A program made the position numbers and the translations under genes. A DNA stretch of 64,000 nucleotides from Primulina eburnea (taxonomy: Eukaryota; Streptophyta; Magnoliopsida; Lamiales; Gesneriaceae). The stretch is from contig NC_133105.1 of NCBI RefSeq assembly GCF_022965805.1, forward strand, positions 33,733,275 through 33,797,274. Reading direction: 5' to 3'. Under the pieces are notes generated by a model. The model had not been told where the DNA came from, did no database searches, and worked only from the letters and a program-made list of their open reading frames with translations. Shown here piece after piece: positions 58,555 through 64,000 of this stretch (positions are counted from its first letter, which is position 1; each line of letters starts with the position of its first letter).

Positions 58555-60326
58555 TGTCAAAGATTTGTACTGAAAAGTAAAACAGATAAATGTTAATGAC
58601 TATTTTAAAATATTTAATAAGAAATAAAGTTTGGACTTTTACTTTATAAATAATCGCTCCCACTGTTTTGACATTTTCACTACCCTCTAGTGAAAACGGG
58701 AAACACTTTCCTCAGTAGGTACGTAAGGTCCAATTAGCGAATTGTGATCCCGAATAATATCGGCCATCACAACTCCTAAAAGGTAGTTTCCAATTGCATC
58801 GCCATGCAACCCTCTACGTATTCTTTTGTCTCACGTTTGATTAGGACCCAATAATATGACGTCGTTCATCTTTACGTGTCAAGCCTAACCCATCGATATT
58901 GAACCTTAATGGACGGTCGCCATGAGTTCCCTCAATAATATGAGCCGAAATCATGGGAGTTCCACGTAGTTCACATCACCATGTCAATGGATGTCACAGC
59001 TTTCCGGCACCCAGGGCCCCCTCAATAATATGAGCCGAGCCCCGAGTACGGGTAGCGTTCATCATGCATCCATTGTCGATGGAAGACAAGGAAATTATAA
59101 ACAAATTTATAATTCCCCTTTTCGGACTTGATATTAATTTTGAATCTTATTCAAAATGAGGGTTTTTAATTTTGAAAGGTCTCATCATTAATTTTATTTT
59201 AAAAGCTCGCCATGTTTGATCGTATGTTTGCCGGATTCATGCAACTTTGTTATTATAATAATAATAACGCACATACTCATTATTTATAACATATCATGCA
59301 TATATTATAAATAGAAAACAGTACAAGGATGATCAATCGCCCCAAAACTAATGGCCCGTGTGAGCCAAACACGGGCCTAGGTCCAATCCTAGGGTAAATG
59401 CAGGGATGCAATGCAACTAAATTATTACATTAGCATCCAATATTACATGTCTTCGATCTTCATAATCACCAAGGCCACCATCTTCCAATCTTGATCTTCC
59501 ACTATTCTAATATTTACATTTAAATATCCATGGCACATAGGGATACATCTCATGGGGGGTGGGAACGGGCCATAAACCAAGCCCACTTTATAAATTGATA
59601 ATTATTACAATCATACAACACAAATATCCTAGCATACACCTAGCAAATTGGGCTTGGGCTTTTGATCATCCTTCATGCATAATATCACATATCATACACC
59701 ATCAATCAATTATCACTATAATTAATTGATCCAATATTATATATCTTGATCCAATCACTAACCGCCACAATTATAAATTAAATCAACAAAGTATACAAAC
59801 ACCTTTGTGTACTTTCAAATTAATTTATTTATAATCGAATTTCTTGTAAATCACAATTTACTATAAATAATTAAAGTCCTACTTCAATTATTTATTTTAT
59901 GAGAAAATATGTGCAACAATTGTAAATTTAAACTTAAGGGCCCAAAAGACATTTTTCACCAAAATATTTTGGCCCATTTAAATTTCACAAATTATGTTGT
60001 CCATCCAATGGCCCAACATCTCAAGGCCCATGACACTAAGATTCACCAAAACACTTTTGGAAACCCTAGTCGTCATCGCCGTCGCCGGAGCTCCGTCGCC
60101 GGATTCCGGCAACAAAAATTTTTTTTTTTATTTAAAAACTGGAAGTTTCGGGGGCTGCCCCTCGACTGCCCGAAATTTTCGGGCAGCCCCGAAAAATTAT
60201 TTTTTTTTTTTTTTTTGTTGTTTCAAAATTTCGGTCCTTGCATATTCTATGCACAAAAATTCTCAAGCGGTTAGAAATCGATCTCAACACAATATTATGC
60301 AAATATCACACAAAAACGTAACCTTA
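58555..60326 (-). other. Copia-3 untranslated leader
   Basis: About 1.77 kb between PBS and gag. From the PBS side it holds a poly-A/T tract and TGCCCG/CGGGCA block (60200-60145), a GCCGGATTCCGGC-type block (60120-60065), an AT-rich middle, and four ATAATAT motifs (about 59025, 58936, 58851, 58754) before the start codon. Short open frames here are not supported. Confidence 0.75.
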
Positions 60327-60338
60327 GCTCGGATACCA
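60327..60338 (-). other. Primer-binding site of Copia-3 (variant)
   Basis: Minus-strand TGGTATCCGAGC two bases inside the 5' LTR, one base different from the iMet consensus TGGTATCAGAGC. Confidence 0.85.
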
Positions 60339-60340
60339 CT

Positions 60341-62415
60341 TGAAAGCGGACCGGTTACGGTGGCCGGAAACGCAACGGAAGCAAAAATTTTAAGTTTTAG
60401 AGCAAAATTTCGGCCACCCCTTATTTGTGCAATATTTACATTCAAACACCATAATACATACATAGGGTGTTCAAGTGATTTACCTATCAACCCCTTAGAG
60501 TTGATGAATGGCACCAACTAAAGTATAAATACTTTAGCTCTTCTTGGTTGAAAAATCTACAAGCTTCCACCTCCAATCCTCCAAGAATTAGGCCCACCAC
60601 TTAGCTTTGTAAACCCCTTCAAATATTGCACTAGAAATATTTGAAGATTTATCAAAAAGAAGTGAGTATTCTCCAAGAAAATGAAGAACACAAGATGAGA
60701 GAAAAATATGGAGAGAAAAGCCTTGAAGTTTCGGCCAAGTGAGGAGGGAAGAGTGAGTAGTGAAGTCTAGTCTTGGGTGTGGGAAAAGTTGGGAGAAAAG
60801 TTGCATGCCTTTGCAATTTTTTAATCAAAAATATTCCACACCTCTTCACCTCCCAAGCATGCAAACCCTAGCATGTCTCACATATATTATATGGTTTTTA
60901 ACACATTAAAAACCATAGACTAAATTTTAATTATCTCAAACATTTTTGAGATTAATTAAATACTACTTGAATTTATTCAAGTCCCACTAGTTAAATAATT
61001 ATTTTAATTGAGCTCTACAAGGCTCAATATTATTAATTCAACACTTGAATTATTTTTAATTATTTGGACTCTACTAGGTCCACTAGTGTTTAATTAATTC
61101 AACACTTGAATTAATTTAATTTAGTCTCCAATAATGTTTATGAAAATCACAATTTTCAACTACATTATTCACTTGGCCAAATTTTAATCTTAGGAACACT
61201 TCCATAAATTAAAATTTATATTTCTCTCTTAGAAGTCATACTTCTATTTTTCTTAACGCTTATAAACACATTTATAAGCCGTTCAACACATTGAACTATT
61301 TTACTTCTCATCGGGATTTACCAAGCAAGTACTTGTGTGGCCCTCAATGGTTCATTGATACAACTAGCCGTGGGTTCACATCTCTATGTGATTCGGACTA
61401 AACATGTCCTTATTCGAGCATACCCCAATTGCTCCATTCTTACTTATCAACTCCTTGATAGTAAGAACGTCAGAACTCAAGTCTGATAGTACCCAACCAA
61501 TCACGTTAAACGCCTAGCAGCATCGCTTACGTGATTCCCTAGGTATCACATGATAGTGCCTGCAAGAACCATTCAATTATGGTTAGCGTACAGTACGGTC
61601 CCTTCAACTCATATATCCCGACCGATTCGACAACTATTGGTCTACCGAGAGTTGTCAATGAATCGATACTATGTGTCATGTCGTGGTTGCATCGATGGTG
61701 TAATCTATGAAACCCCTTTCATAATTACCACCATACTCTGATCAGAGATTTCAACCCACACATACATGAAAAACACATAGGATATCCATACCCGTAGGTA
61801 AGCGGTGAATCCCCGGCTACAATGCATCGACTCCTATATGTTTCGCCGTAACACCCAGCCTTGCCACCTGATGACCCCATAAGAGTCGGTAAACAAGTCA
61901 AAGTGAAACGCTAGCATATAGAGTCTCAATGTTGTCCCGGGTCATAAGGACTAATGGTGTACAACCATAAACTAGGACTTTTCCACTCGATAAGTGAGAA
62001 CCACTTGGAAAGTCCTTTCTAGAGGGTTGTTCAGTGCACTCTACCAGGAGCACCTATCTGCATGCTCGGACATCACAATGTCCCCTACCAATGAAACATG
62101 GTACTCACATCGCAGATACTAGTCTCTAACTCGAGCGGCCTTTATCCTTCTTAGTGGCGGCTGAATCGATTAGGAACGGTTTAGAATATACAGTATTCCA
62201 AATATGAGTTTCATGATACTCATCATATGAGCATCTCATATTCTTTCTACTATTTGTATATTCAAGGACTTTATCTATGCAACAAGCATGGGTATAAAGA
62301 TAAAGATGCGCCAAATTAATAAATTGAAATATTATTAAAATAAAGATCGTTTATACAAAGAGTTTCATTGTGAACAGTCGGCCAACACTTGGCTCGACGT
62401 GCACCTACTCTAACA
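60341..62415 (-). repeat. Copia-3 5' LTR
   Basis: 2075 bp, same length and ends as the 3' copy. Differences seen by eye are at about 61022, 61197, 61645, 61858 and 62140. Confidence 0.96.
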
Positions 62416-62420
62416 CCAAT
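62416..62420 (+). other. Target-site duplication CCAAT, right copy
   Basis: Identical to 52528-52532. Gypsy-D gag resumes here. Confidence 0.95.
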
Positions 62421-63130
62421 ATAACGCGGACTTGAACCACTGGAACTCGAAGAACCACTTCCTAACTTCTTGAACGGTTTCTTTTTAATTTTCAATGGTT
62501 CTTTCTGTTTACCACTGCTACTGCCAATCTCAACTCTAGCAGGCAGGTGTTGAGGATCATAGGGTGCTCCCAGTTGTCCCATCAAAATTGTTTCTGCTCT
62601 TTTAGCTCTATTCAAGGTATCAGCAAAATTACTCGATTGCTTCACGTTCACCAACGTACGTATTTCTGAATTCAATCCTTGAATGAACTGACTAGATATC
62701 GCATCATCATTCCTAGCCACAAGAGGAGCAAAACGTAGAAGTGTGAAGAACTGTGCCAAGTATTCATCAATACTCATCTGGCCTTGGCTCAAGTTTGCGA
62801 ATTCTGCACTTCTGTTCTCCTTATAAGATACAGGGAAGAATCTTTGATAGAACTCAACCTTGAAAATCTTCCATGTAATCACTGCACGGTTCTGCTCTAA
62901 GGCTCCTTTGGTGAGTAACCACCATCTTCTAGTAGTCTCATGCAGCTGGTTCTCAACAAGCCTAATTCTACACTCATCTGTGAAATTCAGGAATTCGAAT
63001 AAGATTTCTGTTTCCTAAAGCCACTTCTCACAATCTACTGACGTCTCAATTCCCTTCAGAACTGGCGGTTGGAACGACTGAAACCTCTGTAACTGTGTTC
63101 CCATCTGAATCTCTGCCACATCTATCTGAG
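62416..63130 (-). pseudogene. Gypsy-D gag, N-terminal and central part
   Basis: Minus-strand gag related to Gypsy-A and Gypsy-B. From about 63130 it reads TQLQRFQSFQPPVLKGIE, then the gag domain ([56 protein letters not shown]). It ends in the basic, serine-rich linker (KKPFKKLGSGSSSSSGS) at the Copia-3 junction. A TAG at 63017-63015 interrupts it, where Gypsy-B has GAG (WLEDIEMLF). With the downstream stop at 52395, Gag is truncated at both ends. The start codon could not be fixed. Confidence 0.88.
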
Positions 63131-63588
63131 ATTCTGTTCTATCTATCTGATAATATGACGTACTGCCTTTTTCTGAAATTCTGCGGGGAGCTATATCTGA
63201 ATACCAAAAACATCAGTAATCCCATACCGCAAATCTGTTTCAAATCTTTTCCTGACCATCTTACTGCTGGTCATGAATCTGATCTGATTCATATTCAGTG
63301 ATACATAATACCAATTTAAATCAAAAAATCAGGTAACATGTATCTTTAAGCAGTAACACATAGTCTCATGCTAGCATCACAATGTAAATCAACATCATAA
63401 TCAATCTCATGCTAGCACACACATGCAAGGAAAGAAATTCATCTACCCCGCTCATTCTCTTCTATCTCAATTTAAGTCAGTCTAAAAGATCTATCAGTTC
63501 TGACTATCTCAATCTAAGGGATCTATCACTAAAAGATCTATCTCTAAAGGAACTATCGGCTCTGATCACCTTAATCTAAAGGATCTTC
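63131..63588 (-). other. Gypsy-D leader and 5' gag remnant
   Basis: About 460 bp between PBS and recognisable gag, rich in short repeated motifs such as GATAGATC/GATCTATC and TCTAAAGGATC. No reliable start codon or gene seen. Confidence 0.5.
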
Positions 63589-63600
63589 GCTCTGATACCA
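63589..63600 (-). other. Primer-binding site of Gypsy-D
   Basis: Minus-strand TGGTATCAGAGC, five bases (ACAGG) inside the LTR, as in Gypsy-A. Confidence 0.9.
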
Positions 63601-63605
63601 CCTGT

Positions 63606-64000
63606 TGTGGGGACCCGGACGCTGATCTGTCTTATTAATCTTCTTTGGGATTTAATTATCAATTAAGATAAAACAGGGTCTAAAAATTTTTCTTTTTAAA
63701 ATGTAACTGCGGAAGGTAATGGCATCTACTTAGTATATACATTTCTGTATAACAACTACAGTTCAGTAGAAAAGTACAATACTGTACAACCTAAGTCTAA
63801 GGTTCAACTACTAAATTCAAGTAATAAACCAAATCTGCTACAAGTCCGGAATCACCACGCTAACTCGTCTTCTCTCATCGTCATCTCGACCCTGATCCAG
63901 CCCCACCTGTTGTCATGCACACATACAAAACAAGACAACAGCCAGATAACTCCGGTGAGAATAAACCCCAGTATAAAACATGGTAAGCATGTATATAAAC
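63606..64000 (-). repeat. Gypsy-D 5' LTR, first 395 bases (runs off window)
   Basis: Matches 47791-48185 with two differences seen (near 63943 and 63967). About 1.8 kb should continue beyond the window. Confidence 0.93.

Larger units (their letters stand above)
52533..62415 (-). mobile_element. Copia-3: young, nearly intact Ty1/copia element
   Basis: 9883 bp, minus strand, flanked by CCAAT and inserted in Gypsy-D gag. It has two LTRs of exactly 2075 bp with about five mismatches by eye, PBS, a long leader, a polypurine tract, and a single gag-protease-integrase-RT-RNase H frame interrupted only by one TGA. It is the most recent insertion of the nest. Confidence 0.96.
47791..64000 (-). mobile_element. 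Gypsy-D: decayed Ty3/gypsy element, minus strand, split by Copia-3
   Basis: Left (3') LTR 47791-49984, degenerate pol 49985-52394, gag 52395-52532 plus 62416-63130, PBS 63600-63589, and the start of the 5' LTR at 63606. It is inserted in the Gypsy-C 5' LTR. The first 395 bp of the two LTRs differ at two visible positions, yet pol is broken everywhere. Gag resembles Gypsy-A and Gypsy-B gag, so it is a defective relative. Confidence 0.9.

Overview
The window is a plant (dicot-like) repeat-rich region made almost wholly of LTR retrotransposons. Evidence: Ty1/copia and Ty3/gypsy pol proteins, tRNA-iMet type primer-binding sites, 1.6-2.2 kb LTRs, a CACTA-like palindrome array, and a fragment of a plant WNK-kinase gene with a GT-AG intron. 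Tandem palindromes of this kind are common in Lamiales, but I cannot name the species. No intact host gene is visible.

Layout. 1-7111: Copia-1, minus strand, left LTR cut by the window edge, inserted into a WNK exon (7112-7480). 7481-9667: AT-rich, nothing recognised. 9668-10945: palindrome arrays ending in a CACTA-like terminus. 10946-11456: unclassified. 11457-11556: 100-N gap. 11557-14550: remains of a Gypsy-D-type element, partly inverted. 14551-14911: a circularly permuted gypsy integrase piece.

From 14912 to the right edge there is one Russian-doll nest. Gypsy-A (plus strand; 5' LTR 14912-16823, 3' LTR from 39818) is split three times: by Copia-2 in gag (17864-27204, target duplication GACAG), by Gypsy-B in reverse transcriptase (28393-37157, duplication ATTTA), and by Gypsy-C in its 3' LTR (minus strand, from 41520). 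Gypsy-C is split in its 5' LTR by Gypsy-D (minus strand, from 47791), and Gypsy-D is split in gag by Copia-3 (minus strand, 52533-62415, duplication CCAAT). The relative order is therefore integrase fragment, then Gypsy-A, then Copia-2, Gypsy-B and Gypsy-C independently, then Gypsy-D, then Copia-3.

Coding state. Copia-3 is nearly intact (one TGA in a 1,310-codon frame) and its two 2,075-bp LTRs differ at only about five sites by eye. Gypsy-B is nearly intact (two 1-nt insertions). Copia-1, Copia-2 and Gypsy-D have badly decayed coding regions but much less diverged LTRs, suggesting they moved using proteins supplied by intact relatives. All gypsy LTRs carry a GC-rich inverted-repeat array upstream of the promoter. 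Copia LTRs carry chains of small hairpins in the same place, and copia leaders share a GC-rich hairpin block and four phased ATATTATT motifs. These non-coding structures are the least ordinary part of the window.
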